DNA from: Metaphire vulgaris
Taxonomy: Eukaryota; Annelida; Clitellata; Crassiclitellata; Megascolecidae
Reading direction: 5' to 3'
Assembly: GCA_018105865.1 (NCBI GenBank)
Contig: CM030834.1
Coordinates: 20,602,219 to 20,666,218, forward strand
DNA: 64,000 nucleotides
Of this stretch, positions 33,745 to 40,700 are shown piece after piece. Within the stretch, counting starts at the first letter, position 1. Each line of letters starts with the position of its first letter. The notes under the pieces were generated by a model that searched no databases, had not been told where the DNA came from, and saw only the letters and a list, made by a program, of their open reading frames with translations. Made by a program: the position numbers and the translations under genes.

Positions 33745-35357
33745 TATAATTATAACTGAAGATGTGAAAAATTATGGATTTTCATTGAAAGTATATATTT
33801 TTAAAGTTCAGCTATTAAAAGTATCATAATTTCATTGTTTAGCCTAATTAAAAATTACCCAAGGCAATATTCGATTACCACGAGACGTGTTTGCTTAGGT
33901 GTGGATTTGTCGGATACGAATGCCGAAGCAAAGGAAAAGTCTCCCCTTCATATCATTATACCTTGTTTAGCGGTTCCAATCTGCATAATCGTCGTTATCG
34001 TTGTTATGTGTCTTTACCGACACTTTCATCGGAGCGAAAGTCAGAACAAGCAAAACGAGAAAAGCACGAGCGATCAGGAGTCGATGCTCATGAAGCCGCT
34101 GGTCAAGGCTCGCGACTTCCCGATATCCAGCATCCGTTTCCTCCAGGAACTCGGCGAGGGAGACTTCGGCAAGGTCTGTCGCGGTGAGCTCGTCCAGTAC
34201 GCCGAGAACAGCCTGGTACCGATCGTTATCAAGACGCTGAGACCGAACAGCACTCCGAAGTTGTGCGCCAGTTTCTGGACGGAAGCGGAACGTGTGTCGG
34301 AGATGAAACACCACAACATCCTCTCGCTGTTCGGCGTGTGCTGCAAGGACCAGCCGCTCTGCATGCTGTTCGAGTATTTCATATTCGGCGACCTGCACGA
34401 ATACCTTGTCGTTCACTCGCCGAACTCGGACATCTCCTTCAGCGATTCAAACGGACACGAACGCATACTGCGCGACGTCGACATGATCGGCATTTCCGCT
34501 CAGATCGCCAGCGGATGGAGTACTTGTCCGCCCGCGGCACCGTGCACAGGGACATCGCCGCCAGAAACATGCTCATCGGAGAAGGAGGCGTCGTGAAAAT
34601 CTCCGAGCTCGGCATCTCGAGAACCGTCTATCCGCTGGACTATTACGCGCTGCCCGGAATGCCCGCAGTTCCGGTGCGATGGATGCCCGCCGAAGCCATA
34701 CAGTATGGAAAGTTTACCAATAAAAGTGACGTCTGGTCCTTCGGGGTGACCTTGTGGGAGATATTTAGCTACGGCCTGCAGCCATACTATGGACATTCGA
34801 ATCAAGAAGTGATGGGCTTGATAAACGGACATCAGATACTGCCGTGTCCGAAAGATTGTCCTTCGCGTATGTACTCGCTGATGGTCGAATGTTGGCACCA
34901 GATGGCATCTCATCGGTCAAGTTTTCACGACATTCACCAACGCCTTCACCAGTGGCACTCAGAAAACAACTGTGCGGGAATTGAATTTTCTAGAACTAAT
35001 CGCTCGGCGGCGCTTGGCCCGCCACATAGGTACGGACATTGCGGTCCGCTGACCCAGCAAAAGGGCAACAACGCCGCAATCGGTAGCAATCAGACCACCG
35101 CCTACCCTCATCATGACCTGTACCCCCGACCCTCGCTGGCCCGACCTCCGTACCAGTCGCCAAGCGATCCTCTGTCCTCTGCCGAAGCTCAGTTTGCTCT
35201 GGTTTCCGGACAGTGCCCAACGATGGATTCGGAGCTGCATAGGGCTATGCACCCGGCAGTTCTTTTCGCGAAATCTTCATCTTCGGCGTCGTCAGGAGCA
35301 AGCCAAAAGTCGGCGTCGAACCAAACAAATCAACATACCCCGCTGCAAGCTAAGTGA
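3751..35357 (+). CDS. ROR: ROR-family receptor tyrosine kinase (Ig-Frizzled-TM-kinase), eight exons, two frameshifts
   Basis: This is a single-pass receptor of the ROR family, whose known members bind Wnt5a-type ligands through a Frizzled CRD. The exons are 3751-3892, 24004-24190, 28639-28745, 29548-29704, 29987-30129, 30787-31002, 32123-32208 and 33899-35357. All have AG acceptors and GT donors, and splice phases run 1,2,1,2,1,2,1 without conflict. Allowing for two missing bases, the product is about 832 residues: signal peptide, one Ig domain, acidic linker, a CRD with all ten cysteines, a TM helix near 365-385, kinase near 425-705, and a Ser/Pro/Gln-rich tail. The kinase resembles vertebrate ROR1/2 in motifs such as GDLHEYL, LQPYYG and CPSRMYSLM. 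The kringle found in most RORs is missing. The breaks near 30911 and 34514 mean this is either a pseudogene or a locus with consensus errors. MuSK is the main alternative, but the kinase looks more like ROR. Confidence 0.88.
4959..5840 (+). mobile_element. hAT-like transposon remnant with a BED zinc-finger fragment
   Basis: The element begins CAGTGATATTTTACTG and ends GAACTGACTG, with the identical 8-bp sequence ATAGGGGC on both sides (4951-4958 and 5841-5848). Both subterminal regions contain many degenerate GAACTGAAAT/ACTGAAATAGAAAT units. Inside, 5509-5697 encodes 62 residues with [20 protein letters not shown], the start of a BED zinc finger as in hAT transposases and ZBED proteins. The rest of the transposase is missing, so it is non-autonomous. 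Confidence 0.8.
5509..5697 (+). pseudogene. BED zinc-finger fragment of a hAT transposase
   Basis: A 62-residue frame starts with a plausible ATG and reads [20 protein letters not shown], the conserved first half of a BED finger with its aromatic residues and first cysteine. A second cysteine follows in DGICG, but the expected Asn-rich loop and His pair are replaced by unrelated sequence. It is probably the truncated N-terminus of the transposase of the surrounding element. Confidence 0.6.
5900..6062 (+). repeat. 53-bp tandem repeat, three copies
   Basis: Units begin at 5900, 5953 and 6006 with CGATAGAACATTCTAGTAAT. The first two are identical and the third differs near its end. There is no coding content. 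Confidence 0.95.
7054..7852 (-). mobile_element. Degenerate mariner/Tc1-like transposon with long inverted repeats
   Basis: Inverted repeats of about 38 bp, containing TGATCACGAAAATCGGGACC, bound the element at 7054-7092 and 7814-7852. Between them on the minus strand lies a transposase remnant. The total length of about 800 bp is shorter than an intact mariner, so the 5' coding part (DNA-binding domain) is deleted. A TA target duplication is not obvious. Confidence 0.9.
7190..7795 (-). pseudogene. Mariner/Tc1 transposase remnant
   Basis: The reading frame includes [56 protein letters not shown] and, after an internal TGA at 7300-7298, [19 protein letters not shown] and [14 protein letters not shown]. 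These are catalytic-domain motifs of the DDE/D family. The second catalytic Asp, normally in QQD, is Gly here, and the N-terminal helix-turn-helix half is absent. The copy cannot be active. Confidence 0.88.
8217..8532. mobile_element. Short hAT-type element (CAGTGGCGGTTCCA family)
   Basis: The ends CAGTGGCGGTTCCA and TGGAACCGCCACTG are perfect inverted repeats. The flanks ATTCTCAC (8209-8216) and ATTCTCAA (8533-8540) match at 7 of 8 positions. The interior carries the recurrent TGACAAGC...AGGTCATC motif at 8377-8398. A sister copy is at 9991-10293. Confidence 0.85.
8641..8703 (+). repeat. (TTCG)n followed by (GTGA)n
   Basis: Two adjacent tetranucleotide repeats of different motif form one 60-bp block. 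Confidence 0.9.
8873..8931 (+). repeat. (AT)n microsatellite
   Basis: A perfect AT run of about 59 bp. More AT-rich palindromic sequence follows to 9400, interrupted by a SINE. Confidence 0.95.
9027..9275 (-). mobile_element. tRNA-derived SINE, copy 1
   Basis: On the minus strand the head contains an A box (TTAGCAGAGTGGT, 9264-9252) and a B box (GGGTTCGAGTCC, 9220-9209) about 30 bp apart, as in RNA polymerase III promoters of tRNA genes. The body then continues to a tail in AT-repeat sequence. The same body is found at 49797-50090, so this is a SINE and not a tRNA gene. Confidence 0.8.
9991..10293. mobile_element. Short hAT-type element (CAGTGGCGGTTCCA family)
   Basis: The inverted ends CAGTGGCGGTTCCA/TGGAACCGCCACTG match those of 8217-8532. 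The flanks TTCAAGAC (9983-9990) and TTCAAGAT (10294-10301) agree at 7 of 8. Two copies of the GACAAGCAA...GGTCAT motif are inside (10151-10174 and 10216-10238). Confidence 0.85.
10644..10697 (+). repeat. (CAGA)n microsatellite
   Basis: A perfect tetranucleotide run; a shorter one of the same motif is at 11718-11751. Confidence 0.95.
10768..10905 (+). mobile_element. tRNA-derived SINE of a second type
   Basis: The plus strand has an A-box-like ATGGCAGAGTGG (10778-10789) and a B box GGGTTCAAGCC (10821-10831). Downstream, the segment CTAAGCCACTTTAAATCA resembles tails at 31086-31113 and 37661-37690, which lie next to (TTA)n arrays. These may be 5'-truncated members of the same family. Confidence 0.6.
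12865..13044. mobile_element. Short hAT-type element related to 252-431
   Basis: It begins CAATGTTTATTCTAGGCC, like the 252-431 element, and ends AGGTGGCTACGCTG. The flanks AATTAGAG (12857-12864) and AATTAGTG (13045-13052) match at 7 of 8. The interior shares the CCCC-rich body and the AATGTCAAGGTGGCTA segment. Confidence 0.75.
14569..14604 (+). repeat. (GGGCC)n tandem repeat
   Basis: Seven consecutive GGGCC units form a 35-bp GC block in AT-rich intron sequence. Runs of three guanines at regular spacing could form a G-quadruplex. Confidence 0.9.
15163..15337. mobile_element. Short hAT-type element (CATGGGCGTCC family)
   Basis: The inverted ends CATGGGCGTCC/GGACGCCCATG are flanked by a perfect 8-bp duplication, ATTGCGGT (15155-15162 and 15338-15345). 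Internally, AAATTTTTCCAGG...GGGGCAAAACA-type segments resemble the fragment at 49057-49150. Confidence 0.85.
15405..15592. mobile_element. Degenerate copy of the CAGTGGCGGCTCCA family
   Basis: The right end TGGAGCCGCCACTG and the interior (CAAATGGTTGGCCCCCATG, AGAAGTTGCC) match the elements at 41689-41882 and 32946-33293. The left end is eroded and no target duplication is readable. Confidence 0.6.
20940..21006 (+). repeat. (GGA)n microsatellite
   Basis: A nearly perfect GGA run; a similar tract lies at 18057-18131 in the same intron. Confidence 0.95.
21924..22028 (+). repeat. (AAT)n microsatellite
   Basis: More than 100 bp of almost perfect AAT units. Apparent poly-Asn and poly-Tyr translations come from it. 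Confidence 0.95.
22990..23194. mobile_element. Short hAT-type element (CAGGGGCGTAGC family)
   Basis: The ends CAGGGACGTAGC and GCTGCGTCCCTG are near-perfect inverted repeats. The flanks GTTGAACG (22982-22989) and GTTAAACG (23195-23202) agree at 7 of 8. A (AT)n array has expanded inside, next to ACCGATATACCCCC, which is shared with 25610-25813. Confidence 0.8.
24004..24190 (+). CDS. ROR: ROR exon 2: N-terminal half of Ig domain
   Basis: The exon follows a clear TTTCAG acceptor and ends AG|GTAAAC in phase 2. It encodes an I-set Ig start with [20 protein letters not shown] and WYKDG, which gives the first Ig cysteine and the core tryptophan. It is GC-rich compared with the surrounding AT-rich intron, as are the other ROR exons. 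The last residues, TPWGS plus a split Arg, continue directly into exon 3. Confidence 0.88.
24393..24799. mobile_element. PIF/Harbinger-like MITE with TTA duplication
   Basis: The left end GGGGCCGTCCATAAATGACG and the inverted right end differ at only two of about 26 positions. TTA flanks both sides (24390-24392 and 24800-24802). A 3-bp TTA duplication is usual for PIF/Harbinger elements; the superfamily is inferred from this alone. The interior is AT-rich with TGTGACGA-type subterminal repeats. Confidence 0.75.
25070..25280. repeat. (GA)n and (CT)n arrays facing each other
   Basis: A GA run at 25070-25138 and a CT run at 25241-25280 are complementary, so a transcript through this region could fold into a long hairpin with a loop of about 100 bases. 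Confidence 0.9.
25478..25518 (+). repeat. (CCG)n array in a GC-rich island
   Basis: CCG units occur within a 200-bp CG-rich patch (25370-25600) of ROR intron 2. A CpG island is possible, but there is no sign of a promoter or exon here. Confidence 0.8.
25610..25813. mobile_element. Short hAT-type element (CAGGGGCGTAGC family)
   Basis: The element begins CAGGGGCGTAGTCAGG and ends CGTCGCTACGCCCCTG. The flanks TTGGGGAG (25602-25609) and GTGGGGAG (25814-25821) match at 7 of 8. Near the right end is the imperfect palindrome GGTATATATACC. Confidence 0.8.
26810..26875 (+). repeat. (GTG)n microsatellite
   Basis: A run of GTG/GGT units with one interruption; apparent poly-Val, poly-Trp and poly-Gly frames derive from it. 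Confidence 0.95.
28340..28591 (+). repeat. AT-rich block with duplicated ATCGATATACCGATGA unit and (AT)n
   Basis: TATATATCGATATACCGATG occurs twice (about 28378 and 28415) between AT runs, followed by a perfect (AT)n tract from 28534. The block ends about 45 bp before the ROR exon 3 acceptor. Confidence 0.85.
28639..28745 (+). CDS. ROR: ROR exon 3: C-terminal half of Ig domain
   Basis: The exon lies between the acceptor TTTGCAG and the donor G|GTGAAG. It encodes [20 protein letters not shown], which contains the classical Ig D-x-G-x-Y-x-C motif and so the second Ig cysteine, followed by a GGVVVKK edge strand. The GSR-LK join with exon 2 matches the corresponding place in vertebrate ROR Ig domains. 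An (AT)n tract ends about 45 bp upstream of the acceptor. Confidence 0.88.
29072..29375 (+). mobile_element. LINE 3' end fragment, copy 1
   Basis: It shares TCAGAGCTACTCCATCC, TAGCTCTATCCCTGGTCGGC and TTTTTGAAACGACTTAAAAC with 53372-53700. The last motif would encode the LKTYLF-like end seen in reverse-transcriptase ORFs. It ends CGCTATACAAATATTTTGTT then ACATT repeats, as in non-LTR retrotransposon tails. Truncated and non-coding. Confidence 0.7.
29548..29704 (+). CDS. ROR: ROR exon 4: acidic linker between Ig and CRD
   Basis: The exon starts after TATAG and ends GG|GTGAGC in phase 2. It encodes an Asp-rich segment ([20 protein letters not shown]) followed by a basic, proline-rich stretch ([14 protein letters not shown]). 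Vertebrate RORs have a shorter acidic linker at this place, before the CRD. No domain is recognised. Assignment rests on position and matching phase on both sides. Confidence 0.75.
29987..30129 (+). CDS. ROR: ROR exon 5: start of Frizzled CRD
   Basis: After a TTTTAG acceptor the exon encodes [20 protein letters not shown], which closely matches the first two CRD cysteines of vertebrate RORs (YCQPYRG-x-x-CARF-x-GNR). The donor is G|GTAATC in phase 1. The exon continues with NMEEALTG into exon 6. This is one of the clearest family signatures of the gene. Confidence 0.92.
30700..30776 (+). repeat. (TA)n microsatellite abutting ROR exon 6
   Basis: The perfect TA run ends only 10 bp before the acceptor of ROR exon 6, so it occupies the branch-point and polypyrimidine region. 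Confidence 0.95.
30787..31002 (+). CDS. ROR: ROR exon 6: middle of Frizzled CRD, contains a -1 frameshift
   Basis: The acceptor GTTCAG directly follows a (TA)n tract. The first half reads [18 protein letters not shown], matching ROR CRD cysteines 3 to 5. The second half, [18 protein letters not shown], gives cysteines 6 to 8 but is in another frame. The change falls at 30909-30914 (CGAAAAG), where one base seems to be missing. The exon ends AA|GTACAG in phase 2, which fits exon 7. Without the extra base the frame ends soon after. Confidence 0.88.
31115..31190 (+). repeat. (TTA)n microsatellite beside a SINE tail
   Basis: The TTA run follows CACAGGCTTACTTAGCCTCC at about 31078, the same arrangement as at 37653-37760. 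Confidence 0.9.
31635..31936. mobile_element. Short hAT-type element between ROR exons 6 and 7
   Basis: A perfect 8-bp duplication, AAAATCAG, flanks it (31627-31634 and 31937-31944). The ends CAAGGCCGTATACC and GGTACGCCACTG are partly inverted. Its start resembles sequence at 21541-21575 (GTATTTGGCGCC). Confidence 0.7.
32123..32208 (+). CDS. ROR: ROR exon 7: end of Frizzled CRD
   Basis: The exon encodes [20 protein letters not shown], corresponding to the LPNC...ANC end of vertebrate ROR CRDs, and so supplies cysteines 9 and 10. It begins after ATATCAG (phase 2 in) and ends TATG|GTAACC (phase 1 out). An alternative acceptor 7 bp upstream would be out of phase with exon 6. The next exon with matching phase is the transmembrane-kinase exon, with no kringle between. 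Confidence 0.8.
32281..32796. mobile_element. PIF/Harbinger-like MITE with nested hAT fragment, in the last ROR intron
   Basis: The ends GGGGCTGTCCATAATTACGT and the inverted TGGGCTGTCCATTAATGACG are flanked by TTA on both sides (32278-32280 and 32797-32799). It belongs to the same family as 24393-24799. Inside, about 32350-32450 is a piece of the CAGTGGCGGCTCCA element (AACTTCTAATCATGGGGGCC, CCATTTGTTG), so one element landed in the other. Confidence 0.75.
32946..33293. mobile_element. hAT-type element (CAGTGGCGGCTCCA family) with internal insertion
   Basis: The element begins CAGTGGCGGCTCCAGG and ends TGGAGCAGCCACTG. It is flanked by a perfect 8-bp duplication, CTGCTGCA (32938-32945 and 33294-33301). 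The middle (about 33040-33215) is foreign sequence with two related AACAGGTGTGGG segments, suggesting a second nested insertion. Confidence 0.8.
33540..33743 (+). repeat. (CT)n and (AAT)n arrays before ROR exon 8
   Basis: A CT run (33540-33603) and an AAT run (33679-33743) lie 150-360 bp upstream of the acceptor of the transmembrane-kinase exon. Confidence 0.95.
33899..35357 (+). CDS. ROR: ROR exon 8: transmembrane segment, tyrosine kinase-like domain and tail
   Basis: One long exon encodes the stalk, a TM helix ([20 protein letters not shown]), a short juxtamembrane region, the whole kinase domain and the C-terminal tail. Vertebrate ROR kinases are likewise carried by a single last exon. 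Visible motifs are the glycine loop GEGDFG (about residue 432), IVIK lysine (about 458), the HRDIAARN catalytic loop (about 563) and WMPAEA. The metal-binding DFG motif reads ELG (about 583), so Mg-ATP chemistry may be impaired; ROR proteins are often regarded as weak or pseudo-kinases. A one-base deletion at 34513-34517 (GGATGG) separates QIASG from MEYLSARG. The tail of about 135 residues is rich in Ser, Pro, Ala and Gln. The stop TGA is at 35355. Confidence 0.93.
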
Positions 35358-35708
35358 AAATCGCCCTAAACGACTGTGCTACAAACATAAATTCAACATA
35401 AGTTGTACACAGGAATTTTACAAAATTCACATCCACCCTGCTTTCTCCTACATTGATTAATTAATTTGTGTGCATCAAAGCTAAAGCTTGTACATGTATC
35501 TTAAATGTTGCATTGTCTTGTAATTAAGGATAGGCCTACTGTTTATACACTGCAGCTTGGAATTTAGAGCTTGTCATGCATATGCATGTTTGTGCACATG
35601 CACTGTCAAAACATTTTATGAACAGCATCTTGTTACAATCAACTTTTAAAGTTGCAAATTGTAAACATTTTAAAAAAGCAACTTGAATGCCAAGAAGAAT
35701 ATTGATTA

Positions 35709-35721
35709 AATAAAAAATAAA
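35709..35721 (+). promoter_or_regulatory. Candidate polyadenylation signals of ROR
   Basis: Two AATAAA hexamers, at 35709-35714 and 35716-35721, lie about 350 bp after the ROR stop codon in AT-rich sequence. They are the first canonical signals seen downstream, so a 3' UTR of roughly 370-390 bp is likely. Confidence 0.45.
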
Positions 35722-36928
35722 AACCTACTAATATTTGAAGTCAAGAGTAATAATTAAATCTTAAGAAAATCATTTACAACTACAGACAAGAGGAAATTAA
35801 AAGTATTCTATTTGTGAATGTTAATATGTACAGCGCCTTTGACTTTGGCAGACGCCATGCGTACAACGCTATATAAATTGTCAAGATAATAATAATAATA
35901 ATAATAAAGACAGATGGAAATCTGCTGGACAGAATTGAAAGTGAAGGAAGTTTTGAAGCTTGAAGATACAATGATGCCTTATCAACTTCTTCATATGCAG
36001 ACAGCAAAATTAGATACAACATTAATTGATAAAACATTGCAGATTGTCTGCCTCAGAACAGTCCATGCTAAATCACCTCAAACACGTTCATAACTCGGTG
36101 TACCTAGAACTATGAAAGATATTGGCAAGACAGCCTTTTCTCTTGCTTGCCCAAAAATAGGCAGCTCTCTTCCAACTCACTACATGCCTTTATATCGTCA
36201 CCAAACATGCATCCATCTTTCTACTGGCTTTACTTCCATTACATGTCACTTCTCCCATGCTATAAAAATGCATCATTTATCTTCTTATCCTATTACACCA
36301 TTGAGAGTGTTTACAGGTGGAGTTCAGGCACAACAAAGCTTTTATATTATTTTCTATAACAAAGCAGCACCATTTAATATATACACATTCAGTCTTCAAA
36401 ATTTTAATCAAGTAAACTGCATGTAATCAAATGGTCTCTCTGACAATGTAGTCCAATCAACCATTCAAATAACAAAATTAATTAAAATAAGACTATTAAA
36501 CGTAACCATTCATGACTGAAAAATTGCCTAGCTACATTCACATAACACTCGGTCTCACATTTTTACAGTGTTCAATATCTTGATATCATAAACAAATAGT
36601 GTACCAACATTAACATAAACAATAAGTATGCACAGGCACATGATTATGGATCTATCAACCCCATTATCTACATAAATCCCTGAGTAAAAGTCCTAGAAAC
36701 CCCGAGGACAAAACTATTCCATGGTAATCTCATATAAAATGTCTGAAAAATTCAAATGCCATCTATAGGGAAAATCACCATGCTCCCTTGATACCAAGTC
36801 GGGTTAAACTGATTCAAAATTATTTCTTCAAATGCCTCCAAACAGTGCACCTATCAAATATCAGATAAAAATTCAGCTGCTTTGATCAAAACCTAGCTTT
36901 CTAACCAATACGAACGATGACCTGTTAT

Positions 36929-37133
36929 CAGTGGCGTCGAGAGGGGGGTGCGGAGGGTGCGGACCGCACCGGGTGACACCATCTAGGGGGTGACACCAAA
37001 CAAGGATGACCTTTTTTGCTTCTCACGGTATTTGAGAAGGAAAATAAGGAAGGTTTAGAAGAGGTCCCAAGTCTAAATGGGTGACACCACGATTTTACCG
37101 CACTGAGTGACACCAACCCTAGCGACGCCACTG
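36929..37133. mobile_element. Short hAT-type element between ROR and PISD 3' ends
   Basis: The ends CAGTGGCGTCG and the inverted CAGTGGCGTCGC are flanked by a perfect 8-bp duplication, CCTGTTAT (36921-36928 and 37134-37141). It contains GATGACCTTTTTTGCTTCTC at 37005, a near-match to the recurrent motif. It ends 46 bp from the PISD stop codon, so it may lie in the PISD 3' UTR. Confidence 0.88.
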
Positions 37134-37178
37134 CCTGTTATTCTCAACAAGGCCCTCGGTGAAAAAGGTTTCTAATAT

Positions 37179-37379
37179 TCAGCCTCCCAGCGGTTCACCA
37201 AATTTAACTTTCTGGCCAGGTTTTATAGAAAATTCAAAGTCTTTAGAAGCCTCAAAAACAAGAACAATTGTTGAACCAAGATTAAATTCCCCAAGAGGAG
37301 CACCCTTTGACAATATCACATTTCTATGGAAGTCATAGTCAATGATCTCTTTGATTTTTGAACTGTTCGTCACAAGATC
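37179..37379 (-). CDS. PISD: PISD exon 5: autocatalytic LGST site and C-terminus
   Basis: The exon starts after TTGTAG and encodes the alpha subunit. Serine proteases-like self-cleavage in this family occurs between Gly and Ser of LGST, turning the serine into the pyruvoyl cofactor. The sequence [19 protein letters not shown] is present, followed by the conserved end [14 protein letters not shown] and a TGA stop at 37181-37179. Nothing suggests inactivation. Confidence 0.95.
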   Translation of the reverse strand, partial: DLVTNSSKIKEIIDYDFHRNVILSKGAPLGEFNLGSTIVLVFEASKDFEFSIKPGQKVKFGEPLGG

Positions 37380-37701
37380 CTACAAATATATATATGAAAA
37401 TAATATATCAAATTTTTATAGATACTCAAAACGTGAATTCATAACAAATGGCTAGTATCCAGGTGATCAATCCAGGTAAAATAATTGCAAAATAATTAGT
37501 TATCCATTTTCTAAGGCTCATCTGATACATACACTAAATATTATTAAATAATATAAAAATTATTGTATTTATATTATATTTATATATATTATATTATTAT
37601 TATATTACATACTAAGTATTATTATATTACTAAATATATAGCAGTTGTTTTTACACAGGCTTACTTAGCCTCCTAAACCACTTAAAATCACATTATTGTT
37701 G

Positions 37702-37760
<59 letters not shown>

Positions 37761-40700
37761 TCCAAGAATCTCATTGTACAAACAGGATAATGTAAAAGCA
37801 AACTATCCGAGATAAATTCACAATAATGAGTGTATTATATACTATATTATATACTATGGTCAAAACTTTACTTAAGTTGTAATAACTAAATGGTAGTTAC
37901 ATAAGCTTTAGTTCATTATCCACATTTTGAAATCATTATCCTAGGTTGAGACTAAACAAATATACAATGGCAAAAGTTTATAATATTAGTATGTAAGTAA
38001 GATACAGACCTTATCACAATAGATATGAATAGATCCAACATTTGTAGCACCAACAAGAGCCATGGAGAAGAAGCCATGTTGCCAGTTGCCGAAGTAGACC
38101 GCTCGCTCATTCAGGTTAAACAGCTGTGGAATGCGGCGAGCAAAACGAGGATTCACGCTCAATAAATAGCCTGAATAAATGTGAAGTTAATCTGTTGGCA
38201 ACATTCAGTTCTCACTGCACACATTTTAACATAAGAAATTCTACTACAATTATATCCAAAAACCTACTTACTATTCAATGATTGTGTGTTTGCGAGCAAA
38301 CTAAAGATATATTTATTTAATATCTCATTTCCACGTTCCTTGCAAAGTGCCCTTGACTTTGGCCCTTGCTATGTTATGGCGCTATATAAATTGTCATGAA
38401 CAATAAACAATATTGATGCTCTTTTCAACATGTGTGCATTGAAGTCAATTTTTAAAAAACTAAAAGCATAGTTCGCTTTCGCGCCCTGTCTGATCTCGGA
38501 AATTACCATTTTTTTTGTAGATGGATTTGAAATATTGTCAATTGATATCTTTAGTATATTTGAACCGATGTTACAAAAGTGCATAATAATCATTATTATT
38601 ACAATTATAATGTTCAATTTCTATCACTAACCTGCATACTAAAACAAAACCACTGCAAACGCCTAAAAATGAACTACTTATCCAGTTGTTGCCAAATAAT
38701 AACAGGTTTATTCAAGCAAATGAAAATTCAAAATTATTTTGTGATAGGGACAAGCCCATTCATATTTTTTGAAAAAATAGCTCTCTACCCCAACTGTTAT
38801 CATAAACCACAAATGAAATCAATGCATTCATGAGAAAACTAAACATTGAATCAAAATTAACCTGGGAAATATCTTCGATGAGAAATCTTCCAGTCGGTTG
38901 GCGAGTGGAATCGATGATAGTCACCAGGAGCAAGGTATATGATGCAGTGATAGAGATTATTATTCTTATTGTGTTTCAATTTCTCTTCGTATCTCGTGTC
39001 TTCGCTGCTGCTATTATTAAACGAGGAAACGAGATTCAGCGTCGTCGATTTTCCTGAAGCCGATAAAGAAAGACTTTCTCCTCGAGGAAATGTCTGTGGT
39101 CCCAAGAAACGATTCAGGCTATAAGTGACCCCCTTCACTTGTTCCACCTGATCTTCTGTCACAGCACCGCAGTTAAGAATGACTCCATCAGATGGACACA
39201 CCTACATCATTATTGCATGCAAGATCATCAGAAACACCACCATCACAATTAATCTGTGGTTTCCAAGCATTTCAATTACCGGGTAGATGGCCAAGCCTGC
39301 CATTTCTGGCACGTAAGCAGGCCACAATGCTATAAAATTCTAAAATTTAGACTATACTATGATGAATAATGATTCGATACATAGGGATATTCTAGACATT
39401 CATAACATTTTAAAAGCTTTGAAATACTATTCCAAACTTTCAGAAACCAAATTTTAAAACTATAAAAGCAGTCAGTCATTATATCAAATACTGAGGCCTT
39501 GTGGGCTACTTTCTGAGAGCTAGCAGGTTACAAGATGTAAATTGGATCATGACTTGGGAACCTCTGTTCTACATCATGGCCAAAAGATGATTTTTAAAAA
39601 AGTTAATAAGAGAAGAACAAAAAATAAACATCGAATCAAAGCAGTCTGTTCTGTCTAAAAGGCACTAAATTTCCATAAATGAAACATAAAAAGATAAAGT
39701 TTAGGAGAACCTTACAACTGATTTGACTGAATCCAGTCACCTAATTAATCAATACATAAAACATTTTCTACCACAGGATGCACACTATCAATCGGCCGAC
39801 ATTCGGGCTTCAGGCATCGTCTGAAAAATTGTCCGAGATTGGAATATTCCTTGAGATTTGGATTGGCTGCTTCGCCGAGGTTACACTTGAAAACACGAAC
39901 GTAGAGACCCAACACTGATGAACGCATCCAGATGGGAAGATCGATGTCGTTGATCTTGCCCCATAATCGCGAAACAACATTCAGCGGCAAAAGGCGGTAC
40001 AAGTTTACCTAATTCAAGCAACATGAAGTACCGGTACATCCTGCTCAAATTCAAAAGAAATTTATTACATATTTTAGCGACAATCTTTATCAGTTTCTTT
40101 TCAACCAGTCCAATTATTGCTTAGAGATAAATCAAGAGAAATATAAAAATACAATCCATCACATTTTCAGTCACAAGACATGTAATCAATGTATAACACA
40201 CAACAAGTGAGAAGACACAATGTATAATATAATCAATATAATATAATCATTGTATAACACACAACAAGTGCTTGTACAGTGTATAGCCACAGGCACTGTC
40301 TGATACCAAAAGTTTACAATACACAAGTTACATAGAAGAAATATGGTAGATCAGCATACTACAAATAACTATGCACTAATTACTGTATTTAAATAGATAG
40401 TCAATCAATCAATCAATCTATCAACTCTGTGCTGGCGATGCGTAGGCATGCTCTGACAGCTTCAACATGGATCCCCCATACCAATGTTGAAGTTTCATGG
40501 TCAAATCGGGTGAGGGCGACTGACCAGGTCCAGGGGACCTGGACCAAAACCAGGGGACTTCACGCACCGTAGCAATCAGCCCACCATCTCGCTCCCACTT
40601 CTTCCCAGATACTAAATTATATGGGTTTCCGTAGGTCCTGGCTGGCGGTTTCCAGTCTCAACCCATGGATTCATGTTACACTGACTCACTACCATAGAAT

